Assembly: GCA_030373145.1 (NCBI GenBank)
Contig: JAUCZK010000001.1
Location: 393,165-457,164 of the forward strand
From: Cyanobium sp. CZS48M
GTDB lineage: Bacteria > Cyanobacteriota > Cyanobacteriia > PCC-6307 > Cyanobiaceae
Direction of reading: 5' to 3'
Length of the DNA stretch: 64,000 nucleotides
The stretch's first letter is position 1; each line of letters begins with the position of its first letter. The notes under the pieces were generated by a model. The model searched no databases. It saw nothing but the letters and a program-made list of their open reading frames with translations, and was not told the DNA's origin. A program made the position numbers and the translations under genes. Shown here one piece after another: positions 55,747 to 63,948 of the stretch.

Positions 55747-56751
55747 ATGACGAGGTCGCTCGCAGCCCGGAGATCCATGGCGCAGTCCGTCTCGATCGGC
55801 GTGGGCACCTGGGCCTGGGGCAACCAGTTCCTCTGGGGGTACAGGCCCGAGCTCCATGACCAGGCCCTGGAGGCCACGTTCCAACGGGCGGTGGCCCTGG
55901 GATTTCGTTTCTTCGACACCGCCGACTCTTATGGCACCGGCCGCTTCAGCGGCCGCAGCGAAGCGTTGCTCGGTGGCTTCCTCCAGGCCGTGCCCCCCCA
56001 GCAACGTGACCGGCTGTGCGTGGCCACCAAGCTGGCCCCCTTCCCCTGGCGCCTGGGTCGCCGAGGCTATGAGCGGGCCTTCAGGGCCTCCCGTCAGCGG
56101 TTGGGCGGTCGCCTTGATCGGGTGCAGCTGCACTGGAGCACCGCCCGCTACGCCCCCTGGCAGGAGGGCCCCCTGCTGGAGGGACTGGCGGACCTCGTGG
56201 CGGCTGGCGAGGTGGAGAGCCTGGGGGTCTCGAACATGGGGCCCAGGCGCCTGAGGCAGGTGCAGCGGCGGCTGGCCGAGCGGGGGGTGCGCCTGGCCAG
56301 CCTTCAGGTGCAGGTTTCGCTGCTGGCCCCTGAGGCGGTGAGCGGTGGCGAACTCGGGGACTGTTGCCGGGAGCTGGGGGTGGATCTGATCGCCTACAGC
56401 CCCATGGCCCTGGGCATGCTTGGCGACCGAGCCCGGCCCGGCGGTGGTGCCGGCTGGCCCAAGGGGCCCCGGGGGCTGCTATTCCGGCGGCTGCTGCCGA
56501 AGATCGAACCGCTGCTGGCCCTGATGCGGGAGATGGCGGCTGAGCACCGTGCTCAGGTGAGTGAGGTGGCCCTGAACTGGTGCCGGGCCCACGGGGCGAT
56601 GCCGATCCCAGGCCTGCGCAGTCCCGAGCAGGTCAATGCGGCGGCGGCGGCGGCGGCCTGGGAGATGAACGATCAGGAACGCTTCGCCCTCGACCGCCAG
56701 GCCCTGGCCCTGCCGGTGAGGATGCCCGCCAACCCGTTCCTCAGTGATTGA
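55747..56751 (+). CDS. Aldo/keto reductase
   Basis: A 334-residue TIM-barrel NADPH oxidoreductase. The catalytic tetrad is visible: Asp57 and Tyr62 in FFDTADSYGTG, Lys95 in VATKLAPFPW and His129 in VQLHWSTARY. SLGVSNMGPRRL and IPGLRSPEQV are cofactor motifs. The real start may be the ATG at 55777 (MAQSVSIGVGTWAWG), as the first ten residues are basic and not conserved. Substrate unknown; these cyanobacterial proteins often reduce reactive aldehydes. A run of six Ala near the end comes from a GCG repeat at about 56638-56657. Confidence 0.9.
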   Translation: MTRSLAARRSMAQSVSIGVGTWAWGNQFLWGYRPELHDQALEATFQRAVALGFRFFDTADSYGTGRFSGRSEALLGGFLQAVPPQQRDRLCVATKLAPFPWRLGRRGYERAFRASRQRLGGRLDRVQLHWSTARYAPWQEGPLLEGLADLVAAGEVESLGVSNMGPRRLRQVQRRLAERGVRLASLQVQVSLLAPEAVSGGELGDCCRELGVDLIAYSPMALGMLGDRARPGGGAGWPKGPRGLLFRRLLPKIEPLLALMREMAAEHRAQVSEVALNWCRAHGAMPIPGLRSPEQVNAAAAAAAWEMNDQERFALDRQALALPVRMPANPFLSD

Positions 56752-56766
56752 AACGGTGATCGAGGA

Positions 56767-57438
56767 TCAGCTCGATTCCGTTGGTGCAGAGCTGTCTGTG
56801 GGGTCGGGGGAGAGCACCACGGGCAATGCCGCGGGTCTGGGGGTGGGGAGGTTCTTCACCGGAGCGGCTGCACCGCCCGGGGCCGAGCTGGATTCCGCCT
56901 TGGCCACGGAACCCGAGTCAGCTCCCTCCGCTGTGGAGCTGTGCTCGTCGCAGGCGCTGAGGGCCTCTTGCAGCAGGGAGTCGAACGTGGCCCCCGGCAG
57001 GCGGTGGCGGGAGAGTTCCAGAAAGGCCCGAGCGATCGATTCTCCCGCGGCGGCGCGCAGGGCCGGATTGTTGCGGCGTTCGCACTGCTCCTCCTCGATG
57101 GCCTGCAGAAAACGTTCGGTGACGCCCCGTTTGGTGCTGGCCCTGATCTGCGTCTCCTGCTCGGCTGGCTGGAGGGTGGCCAGCTGATCGAGCTCCTCCA
57201 GGCGCCGCTGAAGGCTCTCGAGCACCTCCTGAGCTTCGGTGGCCACCCGCGTGAGCTGGCCCTCGGAGAGCCGGGGCAGGTCGGCCACGAACACCTTGCC
57301 GTGGTCGCGCAGGGTGAGATAGGTGGGTCGACTGACGCTGCGACCCTGGGGGGGAGCATTCAGCCGCCGCGGTGGTGCCACCGGCTGGGGGCCCGCTGAG
57401 CTGCGCCGTCGGGTGATGCGGGTGCTGGAGGTCTGCAT
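56767..57438 (-). CDS. Conserved hypothetical protein, probably coiled
   Basis: A 223-residue protein. Residues 40-150 (PTYLTLRDHGKVFVADLPRL, ... EGQLTRVATEAQEVLESLQRRLEEL) form a mainly helical region with heptad-like Leu/Glu spacing, possibly a short coiled coil. N-terminal 35 residues are basic and the C-terminal 55 are Ser/Ala/Pro-rich, both likely disordered. I do not recognise a domain. It converges on the aldo/keto reductase and is just downstream of purM on the same strand. Confidence 0.65.
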   Translation of the reverse strand: MQTSSTRITRRRSSAGPQPVAPPRRLNAPPQGRSVSRPTYLTLRDHGKVFVADLPRLSEGQLTRVATEAQEVLESLQRRLEELDQLATLQPAEQETQIRASTKRGVTERFLQAIEEEQCERRNNPALRAAAGESIARAFLELSRHRLPGATFDSLLQEALSACDEHSSTAEGADSGSVAKAESSSAPGGAAAPVKNLPTPRPAALPVVLSPDPTDSSAPTESS

Positions 57439-57527
57439 GGTTAAGGACGTATGGATTCCCGGGTGCGCCGCCAGCGATCAAGGGCAGCGAAGCCTGCTTC
57501 AATCTGCCAGCAGCGGGGATGGGGCGG

Positions 57528-58562
57528 TCAGTACGGCAAACCCGCCAGGGGCTGGGGGCCAAGGGGCCCGGCCTCCACCACCCCAAGGGGCCAGGCCTGG
57601 TGCCCCAGTCGCCCGCACACCTCCAGAGCCCCGGCGACGGCCGGCTCCGGCACCACCAGGCAGAAGCCGACCCCCAGGTTGAAGGTGTTCCACAGATCGG
57701 CTTCCGGCACCTCGCCTGAGTCCTGCAGCCAGCGGAACAGCTCGGGCCGCTCCCAGCTGCTGGCTTCGATCCGGCCGTGGGTTCCCTCCGGCAGGCAGCG
57801 GGGCAGGTTCTCGGGTAATCCACCGCCGGTGATGTGGGCCATGGCATGGATGGGCACCGCCTGTTGGCGCAGGGCCTTCACCAGGGCGCCATAGAGCAGC
57901 GTGGGCTCCAGCAGCGCCGCGATCACCGGCCGGCCATCGCCCGGCAGGGTGACGGCCTCGCTGATGCCGCTGCTGGCAAGAATCCGCCTTACCAGGCTGA
58001 AGCCATTGCTGTGAACACCACTGCTGGCCACCGCCAGGATCCGGTCGCCAGGTTGCACCTGCCGGCCGTCGATCAAGTCGTCCTCCTCCACCACGGCCAG
58101 GCAGAAGCCGGCCAGGTCGTAGCGGCCGGGGGCGTAGAAGCCCGGCATTTCAGCTGTTTCGCCCCCCAGCAGGGCGCAGCCGCTCTGGCGGCAGCCGTCG
58201 GCGATCCCCTCCACCACCAGGGCCATGGCCTCGGGGGCGAGCTTGCCGGTGGCGATGTAATCGAGGAAGAACAGGGGCTCAGCCCCACTGGTGATCACGT
58301 CGTTGACGCACATCGCCACCAGATCAAGCCCCACGGCGTGGTGGCGACCGTGGGCCTGGGCCAGCTCCAGCTTGGTCCCCACCCCGTCACTGCCGGCCAC
58401 CAGCAATGGGCGCCTCAACCCCTCGGGTAGCCGGCACAGCCCGCCGAATCCCCCCAGGCCACCGAGCACCTCAGGCCGGCGGGTGCTCTCGACGCTGGAG
58501 CGGATCCGCTCGACGAAGGCCCTGCCGGCGGCCACATCCACTCCGGCCGTTCGGTAATCCAT
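57528..58562 (-). CDS. purM: Phosphoribosylformylglycinamidine cyclo-ligase (AIR synthetase)
   Basis: Purine step making AIR from FGAM with ATP. The 344-residue protein has [67 protein letters not shown] and [17 protein letters not shown], the ATP and substrate motifs. Length is as expected. It lies 90 bp upstream of the unknown coiled protein on the same strand. Confidence 0.97.
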   Translation of the reverse strand: MDYRTAGVDVAAGRAFVERIRSSVESTRRPEVLGGLGGFGGLCRLPEGLRRPLLVAGSDGVGTKLELAQAHGRHHAVGLDLVAMCVNDVITSGAEPLFFLDYIATGKLAPEAMALVVEGIADGCRQSGCALLGGETAEMPGFYAPGRYDLAGFCLAVVEEDDLIDGRQVQPGDRILAVASSGVHSNGFSLVRRILASSGISEAVTLPGDGRPVIAALLEPTLLYGALVKALRQQAVPIHAMAHITGGGLPENLPRCLPEGTHGRIEASSWERPELFRWLQDSGEVPEADLWNTFNLGVGFCLVVPEPAVAGALEVCGRLGHQAWPLGVVEAGPLGPQPLAGLPY

Positions 58563-59007
58563 GGCGTTGCTCCTGCTGGGCAGATCCTCATCGCCGCTGA
58601 TCCTCCGATGCCAGAGGCCCTCAGGCCGTTTGCCATCGGCCTGGATCGCCGTCCAGCTGGGCGAAGGCCTTTTGAGAAGGGGCCGCCCGCCAGATTGTCA
58701 CAAGTTTTGATCAGCCCTGCTGATGGCACTGATTGGCGTCACTGATCGATGTCGGCGCTTCAGGCGGTTCTCTGCACTGTGGCTGACAGGGATTTCTTCG
58801 TCGATGACTATTCCTGATCAATTCTTTTGCCCAAGCTCTTAACCGGACTTCCTCGGACTTCCTGTAAGTTTTCGGGGTCGTGATTTTTTGTCAGGGACAC
58901 CACCACTCGATTCGCGCTATCAGCTCTTCCAATCGTTAGCGCGATCCATCAAGTAACGCCCCTTCAATCCGAAGTCCGTTGCCTCACTGTGGTGGGTCTC
59001 GATTGTT
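58563..59007. other. Non-coding divergent region between purM and rlpA
   Basis: This 445-bp gap is more AT-rich than the coding DNA around it (for example 58720-58960). No conserved protein is seen in any frame. It holds two tandem copies of cggacttcct (58844-58853 and 58854-58863) and short TTGTCA-like words, so it probably carries the promoters of both flanking genes. I cannot assign a transcription start, and I see no recognised small RNA. Confidence 0.5.
58844..58863 (+). repeat. Tandem 10-bp repeat upstream of rlpA
   Basis: The 10-mer cggacttcct is present twice in direct tandem, 145 bp before the rlpA start. It could be a binding site of a dimeric regulator, but I know of no matching consensus. 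Confidence 0.6.
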
Positions 59008-59565
59008 ATGCGTCGCACATTCCCCCTGGGGGCCCTTGCCCTCCTGCTCTCCGGTAGCGGCATCGCCCTGCCTGTGCTGGCCAATTCGGCTCGCACCGAG
59101 TCTGAGCCGCGCATCGCCATGGCCACCCCGGCCATTTCGGCACCTGCCGTCGAGCGCTCCGAGTCGGTTCAACCCTCCCAGCGCGTCGCCATTCGCCAGC
59201 AGGACAGCGAAACCCCGGCCCTAGAGGCCCCCTCCGCTCCCACCGCTCCGGCCCCCACTCCCCGTCGTTTCAAGCTGGCCGGTACCGGTGAAGCCAGCTG
59301 GTACGGCCCTGGCTTCTTCGGCAACCGCACCGCCAATGGCGAAGTGTTCCGCCCCGGTACCATGACCGCGGCTCACCGCACCCTGCCCTTCGGCACCAAG
59401 GTGAAGGTCACCAATCTCCGGAATGGCCGCAGCGCCATTGTGCGCATCAATGACCGCGGACCCTTCCACGGCAACCGCATCATCGATCTGGCCCACGGCG
59501 CTGCCCAGAACCTCGGTCTGGTCGCCAGCGGCGTGGCCCAGGTCCGACTGGAAGTCGTTCAGTAG
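59008..59565 (+). CDS. rlpA: RlpA-family septal lytic transglycosylase (DPBB domain)
   Basis: A 185-residue exported protein. Signal-like N-terminus MRRTFPLGALALLLSGSGIA ends near residue 28. A Ser/Thr/Pro-rich linker of about 60 residues is followed by a double-psi beta-barrel: GEASWYGPGFFGNRTANGEV, MTAAHRTLPFGTKVKVTNL, VRINDRGPFHGNRIIDLA. RlpA enzymes cleave denuded peptidoglycan; the SPOR domain of the E. coli protein is absent. A terminator follows 33 bp after the stop. Confidence 0.92.
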   Translation: MRRTFPLGALALLLSGSGIALPVLANSARTESEPRIAMATPAISAPAVERSESVQPSQRVAIRQQDSETPALEAPSAPTAPAPTPRRFKLAGTGEASWYGPGFFGNRTANGEVFRPGTMTAAHRTLPFGTKVKVTNLRNGRSAIVRINDRGPFHGNRIIDLAHGAAQNLGLVASGVAQVRLEVVQ

Positions 59566-59598
59566 GTTTCAGCCCTTTCAGTCCATCCCCCTGAGTGG

Positions 59599-59628
59599 CC
59601 CATCCGGCAAACCGCCGGGTGGGTTTTT
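59599..59628 (+). terminator. Intrinsic terminator after rlpA
   Basis: A 10-bp stem, cccatccggc (59599-59608) with gccgggtggg (59614-59623), one T-G pair, 5-nt loop, then five T. The panC-cmk ATG at 59643 is only 15 nt beyond. Confidence 0.9.
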
Positions 59629-59642
59629 CGTTCGGCGCCACC

Positions 59643-61235
59643 ATGCAGCTGCTGCACACCTGTGATGAGTTGCGCCGCTGGTGCAGGCCCGCCGGCGAGC
59701 CGCCGGCCGCTCCCCTCCACTTCGTGCCCACCATGGGCGCCCTGCACAAGGGCCACTGCCACCTGATCAAGCGGGCGGCCGCTCCCCTGTCCGCCTCGGG
59801 GCCACCGCCGCGGGTGCTGGTGAGCGTGTTCGTCAATCCGCTCCAGTTCGGCCCCGGCGAAGACTTCGAGCGCTATCCGCGCGACCCTCTGGCGGATGGC
59901 GCCCTGGCTGCCGCGGCGGGGGCCACGGCCCTGTTCGCCCCCAGCGTGGCTGAGCTGTTCCCCGGCGGTGAGGCTGAGCTGACCAAGGTGCTGCCTCCTC
60001 CCGCTCTGCTCCAGGGGCTCTGCGCCCGCAGCCGTGGGGGCCATTTCGAAGGGGTGGCCACGGTGGTGGCCCGGCTGCTGGCCCTGGTGCGGCCGGATCG
60101 TTTGCTGCTGGGCGAGAAGGACTGGCAGCAACTGGTGATCCTGAGGCGGATCGTGGCGGACCTGGCCCTGCCGCTGCGGGTCCAAGGCTGCGCCACCTGG
60201 CGGGAGGGAGATGGTCTGGCGGCCAGCTCCCGCAACCGCTACCTCTCGGAGCAGGAGCGCGGCCAGGCGGCACATCTGCCTGCAGCCCTGGCGTGCGCGC
60301 GGCGGGCCTGGTTGAGCGGAGAGAGGGATTCCGGCGGCCTGGAGCGCATGGTTCGGGCCGAGCTGGAGCGGGCCGATCTGGCGGTGGAGTATGTGGAGAT
60401 GCTGGAGGCCCGGCGGCTGCGCCCCCTGGACGCTTCCCCCCCACCCCAGGGGCCGTTGCTGCTGGCGGCAGCTGTCCGCTGCGGCCCCAGCCGCCTGATT
60501 GATCACCTTGTGCTGATGAACCGTCCTCCGATCGTCGCCATCGATGGCCCCGCCGGGGCCGGCAAAAGCACGGTCACCCGGGTCCTGGCCCGCCGCCTCG
60601 GCCTGATCTACCTCGACACCGGAGCCATGTACCGGGCGGTGACCTGGTGGGTGCTCCGCCATGGGGCCCATCCAGCTGTGGCAGCGGAGGTGGCGCCCCT
60701 GCTGGCGGGGCTGGAGCTCAGCCTCGACCTCGAGGCCAGTGGTGAGCAATCGGTGATCGTCAATGGCCACGACGTGAGCCAGGCGATCCGCCATCCCGAT
60801 GTCACGGCCCAGGTGTCACAGGTGGCGGCCCATTCCTGCGTGCGCGAGGCGCTCACCCAGCAGCAGCGGGCCCTCGGCGCCCGGGGCCGGCTGGTGGCGG
60901 AGGGCCGTGACATCGGCACCGCCGTGTTCCCGGATGCCGATCTCAAGGTGTTCCTCACCGCCACGGTGGCGGAGCGGGCCCGCCGCCGTGCCCAGGACCT
61001 GGAGCAGCGGGGGTTTGCCGTGCCGCCCCTGACGGAGCTGGAGGCGCAGATCGCCGAGCGCGACCGTCAGGATTCCAGCCGCGAGGTGGCTCCCCTGCTC
61101 CAGGCCGAGGATGCGGTGGAGCTGATCACCGATGGGCTGACGATCGAGGAGGTGATCACCACCCTGGTGGACCTGTTCCGCGAACGCATTCCCGAGGAGG
61201 CATGGCCAGCTCCGGAGAGCGAGGCAGAAGCCTGA
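59643..61235 (+). CDS. panC-cmk: Bifunctional pantothenate synthetase / cytidylate kinase
   Basis: A 530-residue fusion typical of cyanobacteria. The first part (about residues 1-290) is pantothenate synthetase: FVPTMGALHKGHCHLIKRA (HIGH-like), VSVFVNPLQFGPGEDFERYP, LGEKDWQQLVILRRIV and ASSRNRYLS. The second (about 300-530) is cytidylate kinase: IVAIDGPAGAGKSTVTR (Walker A), YLDTGAMYRAVTW, VAEGRDIGTAVFPDADLKVFL and RDRQDSSREVAPL. Start is at the ATG at 59643, because the in-frame sequence before it is the rlpA terminator. Confidence 0.95.
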   Translation: MQLLHTCDELRRWCRPAGEPPAAPLHFVPTMGALHKGHCHLIKRAAAPLSASGPPPRVLVSVFVNPLQFGPGEDFERYPRDPLADGALAAAAGATALFAPSVAELFPGGEAELTKVLPPPALLQGLCARSRGGHFEGVATVVARLLALVRPDRLLLGEKDWQQLVILRRIVADLALPLRVQGCATWREGDGLAASSRNRYLSEQERGQAAHLPAALACARRAWLSGERDSGGLERMVRAELERADLAVEYVEMLEARRLRPLDASPPPQGPLLLAAAVRCGPSRLIDHLVLMNRPPIVAIDGPAGAGKSTVTRVLARRLGLIYLDTGAMYRAVTWWVLRHGAHPAVAAEVAPLLAGLELSLDLEASGEQSVIVNGHDVSQAIRHPDVTAQVSQVAAHSCVREALTQQQRALGARGRLVAEGRDIGTAVFPDADLKVFLTATVAERARRRAQDLEQRGFAVPPLTELEAQIAERDRQDSSREVAPLLQAEDAVELITDGLTIEEVITTLVDLFRERIPEEAWPAPESEAEA

Positions 61236-61274
61236 GCGGCTCCTCACTGCATCGTTGGGATGGCCTGGGGGGCG

Positions 61275-61757
61275 CTAGTTGTTGCCGGTGGCCAACAGGT
61301 CGTCGATCAGGCCCGCGCAGGCATCGTCGAGCAGATCCAGCACTCGCTCGAAGCCATCGGCACCGCCGTAGTAGGGATCGGGTACCTCACGGACCCGGTG
61401 TCTGCGGCAGTGCTGGGTGATCGGCCTGATCTGGGCCTTCGTTTCACGGCCTCGGCCCAGGGCCTGAACTGCCGCCAGGTTGTCGTCATCCATGGTGAGG
61501 ATGTGATCGAAGCCGTCGAGATCGGCGGCCACGATCTGGCGGGCTCGGCTGGGCAGGTGGATGCCGCGCCCTGCTGCCGCCGCGCGCATGCGGGCATCGG
61601 CCGGCTGACCGGCATGCCAGGAGCCCGTGCCGGCTGAATCAACCCTGAACATGTGCTCCAGACCCCGCTGCTGCAGCTGGTGCAGCACAACCCCCTCAGC
61701 GGCGGGGGAGCGGCAGATGTTGCCCAGGCAGACGAACAGCAGGCGGGAGCGCTCCAT
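61275..61757 (-). CDS. Low-molecular-weight protein tyrosine phosphatase
   Basis: A 160-residue phosphatase from the ATG at 61757. The P-loop CLGNICRSPAAEG (CX5RS) is near residues 10-18 and the general acid loop DPYYGGADGFERV carries the Asp, with no replaced catalytic residue. Cyanobacterial homologues act on photosynthetic proteins or wall kinases in vitro. The ATG shares one base with the cpcF stop (TGATG), so it is coupled to the phycocyanin lyase operon. It converges on cmk with a 39-bp gap. Confidence 0.93.
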   Translation of the reverse strand: MERSRLLFVCLGNICRSPAAEGVVLHQLQQRGLEHMFRVDSAGTGSWHAGQPADARMRAAAAGRGIHLPSRARQIVAADLDGFDHILTMDDDNLAAVQALGRGRETKAQIRPITQHCRRHRVREVPDPYYGGADGFERVLDLLDDACAGLIDDLLATGNN

Positions 61758-62425
61758 CAGTGCTCCGTCTGGCCAGCGAGACGAGCCAGGGCCAGCTCGG
61801 AGCGCAGGCGCACCACCGGGGTGTCCTCTCCGGTCTCGGCGGCCAGCTGCTGCAGGGCCCTGAGGCCGGAGTGATGCCCTGGCTGCGCCCTGTCGATGCT
61901 GAGCAGCAGGTGCTCCAGAGCCACCGCCACCGCGTAGCGCACCACCCATTCGCCATCGCCACCGCCAGCCAGAAGGGCGTCGAGGCAGCGCTGCCGCACG
62001 CTGGCCTGCTGGTCCAGCGGCAGGGCATTGAGGCGCAGCTGACCGAGGCCCCGGGCCGCGGCTCTCCTCACGCTGGGCCCGATGTCACAGGCCAGTGCGC
62101 TCTCCAGCAGCTCCAGGCCCCGCACATCGCCGATGCCGGCTAAGGCGCGCACGGCCCAGGCCCTGGCGCCGTAATTGTGGCCATCGAGATTATCCAGCAA
62201 CGGCTCCACCGCCTGCTCCCCCAGGGCGATCAGGCCATCGACGGCCGCCACGGCGGCGCCTGGATTGTTGAAGCCCAGCACCTCCACCAGGCTCGGGGCG
62301 GCCCCTGGGTGGCACGCTTCGGCGAGCCTTCGGGTGGCCAGCAGCAGACCCATGGGGCTGTCGGCCTGGCGCAGGGCCTCGATCAGCTCGGAGGGCTCGG
62401 CTGCTGCGGGGGGAGGGGAGGGCAT
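61757..62425 (-). CDS. cpcF: Phycocyanin alpha-subunit phycocyanobilin lyase subunit CpcF
   Basis: A 222-residue HEAT-repeat protein. With CpcE it attaches phycocyanobilin to Cys-84 of CpcA. HEAT-type helical repeats are seen from residue 30 to 200 (GAAPSLVEVLGFNNPGAAVAAV, EPLLDNLDGHNYGARAWAVRAL, RAAARGLGQLRL). FNNPGA and DGHNYGARAWAVRALA are typical of CpcF. Order cpcA-cpcE-cpcF and adjacency to CpcE support the call over other HEAT proteins. Confidence 0.9.
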   Translation of the reverse strand: MPSPPPAAAEPSELIEALRQADSPMGLLLATRRLAEACHPGAAPSLVEVLGFNNPGAAVAAVDGLIALGEQAVEPLLDNLDGHNYGARAWAVRALAGIGDVRGLELLESALACDIGPSVRRAAARGLGQLRLNALPLDQQASVRQRCLDALLAGGGDGEWVVRYAVAVALEHLLLSIDRAQPGHHSGLRALQQLAAETGEDTPVVRLRSELALARLAGQTEH

Positions 62426-62432
62426 GGCGTGC

Positions 62433-63290
62433 TCAGAGCAGGTCGTCCATCACCGCCAGCAGAGCGGTGGTGTCATCGTCAAGCCGGGCAGCTCCGGCCC
62501 CGGCAGCAGAGTCGCCATTCTCCACCAGCCCGCGCAGGGCCATCAGTTTGAGACTGTTCTCCGCCAGGGTGCGCCGGATCGGTTCCAGAGCCGGCCGCCA
62601 GCCGGCGGCGCCCAGATCCATCAGGGCAGCGCGCCGCACCTGCAGCTGGGGGTGCTCCAGCAGGGCCAGCAGCTGCTCACCCCAGCGGCTGTCGCCTGTG
62701 AGCTGCAGCAGCGCCCGGCAGGCGGCACTGTGGATGAGGGGCCGCTCGTGGGTCACAAACGACTCGATCACGGCCAGCACCTGCGCTTCGCTCCTGCCGA
62801 TGTCACCAAGGGCCTCCAGCATGGCCTCACAGGGTTCCTGCAGGCGGCTGCTCTTCGGTTGAGGTGCGCCGGCCACGGTTGGTCCGCTGGCGAGCCTGGA
62901 GCAGAGGGGTTCGACGGCCGCGCTGGCGCGCAACTCGCCCAGGGAGCGGGCCGCGGCTTCGCGCAGGCCATCGTCGGGATCGTCAAGGGCCTGCAGCAGG
63001 TGGGGAATGGCGCCGGCCTGGCCCAGCTTGCCCAGGGCCCGTGCCGCGTTGCGGGCCACCGCGTTGGCCTCCACACCGGCTTCGGCCTGGCGTGGCTGTC
63101 GCTGGCCCAGGGCCTGGCAGAGCAGGCGGAGCGCCTCTGGATTCTGGCTGCGCATGCGCCCCAGCCACCAGGCCGCGTAGTACTGGGCGGAGAGGTCTTC
63201 GCTCTGGCTCAGGCGCCGCAGGGCCTCAACCTCGTCGATCGGGGCTCCGGCGGCGGGGGACGGGTCGATGGGCTCGGCGTCGGCGGCCAT
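62433..63290 (-). CDS. cpcE: Phycocyanin alpha-subunit phycocyanobilin lyase subunit CpcE
   Basis: A 285-residue HEAT-repeat lyase subunit and partner of CpcF. The opening segment has YYAAWWLGRMRS, the recognised CpcE signature, followed by HEAT repeats (AVARNAARALGKLGQAGAIPHLLQALDD, LREAAARSLGELR, IHSAACRALLQLT). It starts 30 nt after a terminator that follows cpcA and ends 7 bp before cpcF. Confidence 0.92.
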   Translation of the reverse strand: MAADAEPIDPSPAAGAPIDEVEALRRLSQSEDLSAQYYAAWWLGRMRSQNPEALRLLCQALGQRQPRQAEAGVEANAVARNAARALGKLGQAGAIPHLLQALDDPDDGLREAAARSLGELRASAAVEPLCSRLASGPTVAGAPQPKSSRLQEPCEAMLEALGDIGRSEAQVLAVIESFVTHERPLIHSAACRALLQLTGDSRWGEQLLALLEHPQLQVRRAALMDLGAAGWRPALEPIRRTLAENSLKLMALRGLVENGDSAAGAGAARLDDDTTALLAVMDDLL

Positions 63291-63319
63291 GGCCGTGGCG
63301 GCAGGGGAGAGAATGAACG

Positions 63320-63346
63320 AAAAAAAGGAGGCCAGAAGGCCTCCTT
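63320..63346 (-). terminator. Terminator/attenuator between cpcA and cpcE
   Basis: On the minus strand, AAGGAGGCC and GGCCTCCTT form a perfect 9-bp stem (63338-63346 with 63325-63333) around a 4-nt loop, then about seven T (63326-63320). It explains high cpcBA and low cpcEF transcript levels. Confidence 0.93.
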
Positions 63347-63405
63347 GAGGTGTGAGACGTGCGACGAGGCCGTCAGGAACGCTGTTGAAAACCGCGAGGC
63401 GGAAA

Positions 63406-63897
63406 TCAGACGAGGGCGTTGATGGCGTAGTCGATGTAGTTGTTGGCGATGACGCCGGGGTCGCCGGAGATGCCGTGGTTGGCCTTGATGTAGCTCAGGG
63501 CCTCGACATACCAGGAGGGGGAGAGCTCGAAGGCACGGTTGATCTCATCGAGACCGGCGATCAGGTACTCATCGAGGGGGCCGGTGCCGCCGGCAACCAG
63601 GGAGTAGGTGATGTGACGGAGGTAGTAACCGATGTCACGGGCACACTTCTCTTTGCCCCGGGGGGTGGAAGCGAAGTTGGAACCCTGCTGCTGGGTGGTG
63701 TAGGGGTACTTGCTGTAGACGGCCTGGGCGGCGCCGTTGACGAGCGCATCCGCATTGGCGGTGAGCTGACGGGCGGCCTCAAGGGCGTTGGTGGCGCGCT
63801 CGAAGCGACCGAAGGCGGCGTTGAGCTCGGTGTTGCTCAGGAACCGACCTTGGGAATCGGCGGCTGCAACAGCCTCGGTGAGGGGAGTCTTGGACAT
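63406..63897 (-). CDS. cpcA: Phycocyanin alpha chain
   Basis: A 163-residue phycobiliprotein of the phycobilisome rod. [20 protein letters not shown] opens, and the bilin-binding Cys is in [20 protein letters not shown] (the Cys-84 site). [20 protein letters not shown] and the end [10 protein letters not shown] are normal. Start at the ATG at 63897, 51 bp after the cpcB stop. Confidence 0.97.
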   Translation of the reverse strand: MSKTPLTEAVAAADSQGRFLSNTELNAAFGRFERATNALEAARQLTANADALVNGAAQAVYSKYPYTTQQQGSNFASTPRGKEKCARDIGYYLRHITYSLVAGGTGPLDEYLIAGLDEINRAFELSPSWYVEALSYIKANHGISGDPGVIANNYIDYAINALV

Positions 63898-63948
63898 GGG
63901 AAAGGAGAAGAGGAAGGGAAACCTGAACGGAAGACCGAATCAGTCGGC

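Noticed and set aside
56638..56657. GCG triplet run in the aldo/keto reductase gene as a phase-variable repeat
   Set aside because: A triplet run stays in frame whatever its length and only codes a short Ala stretch.
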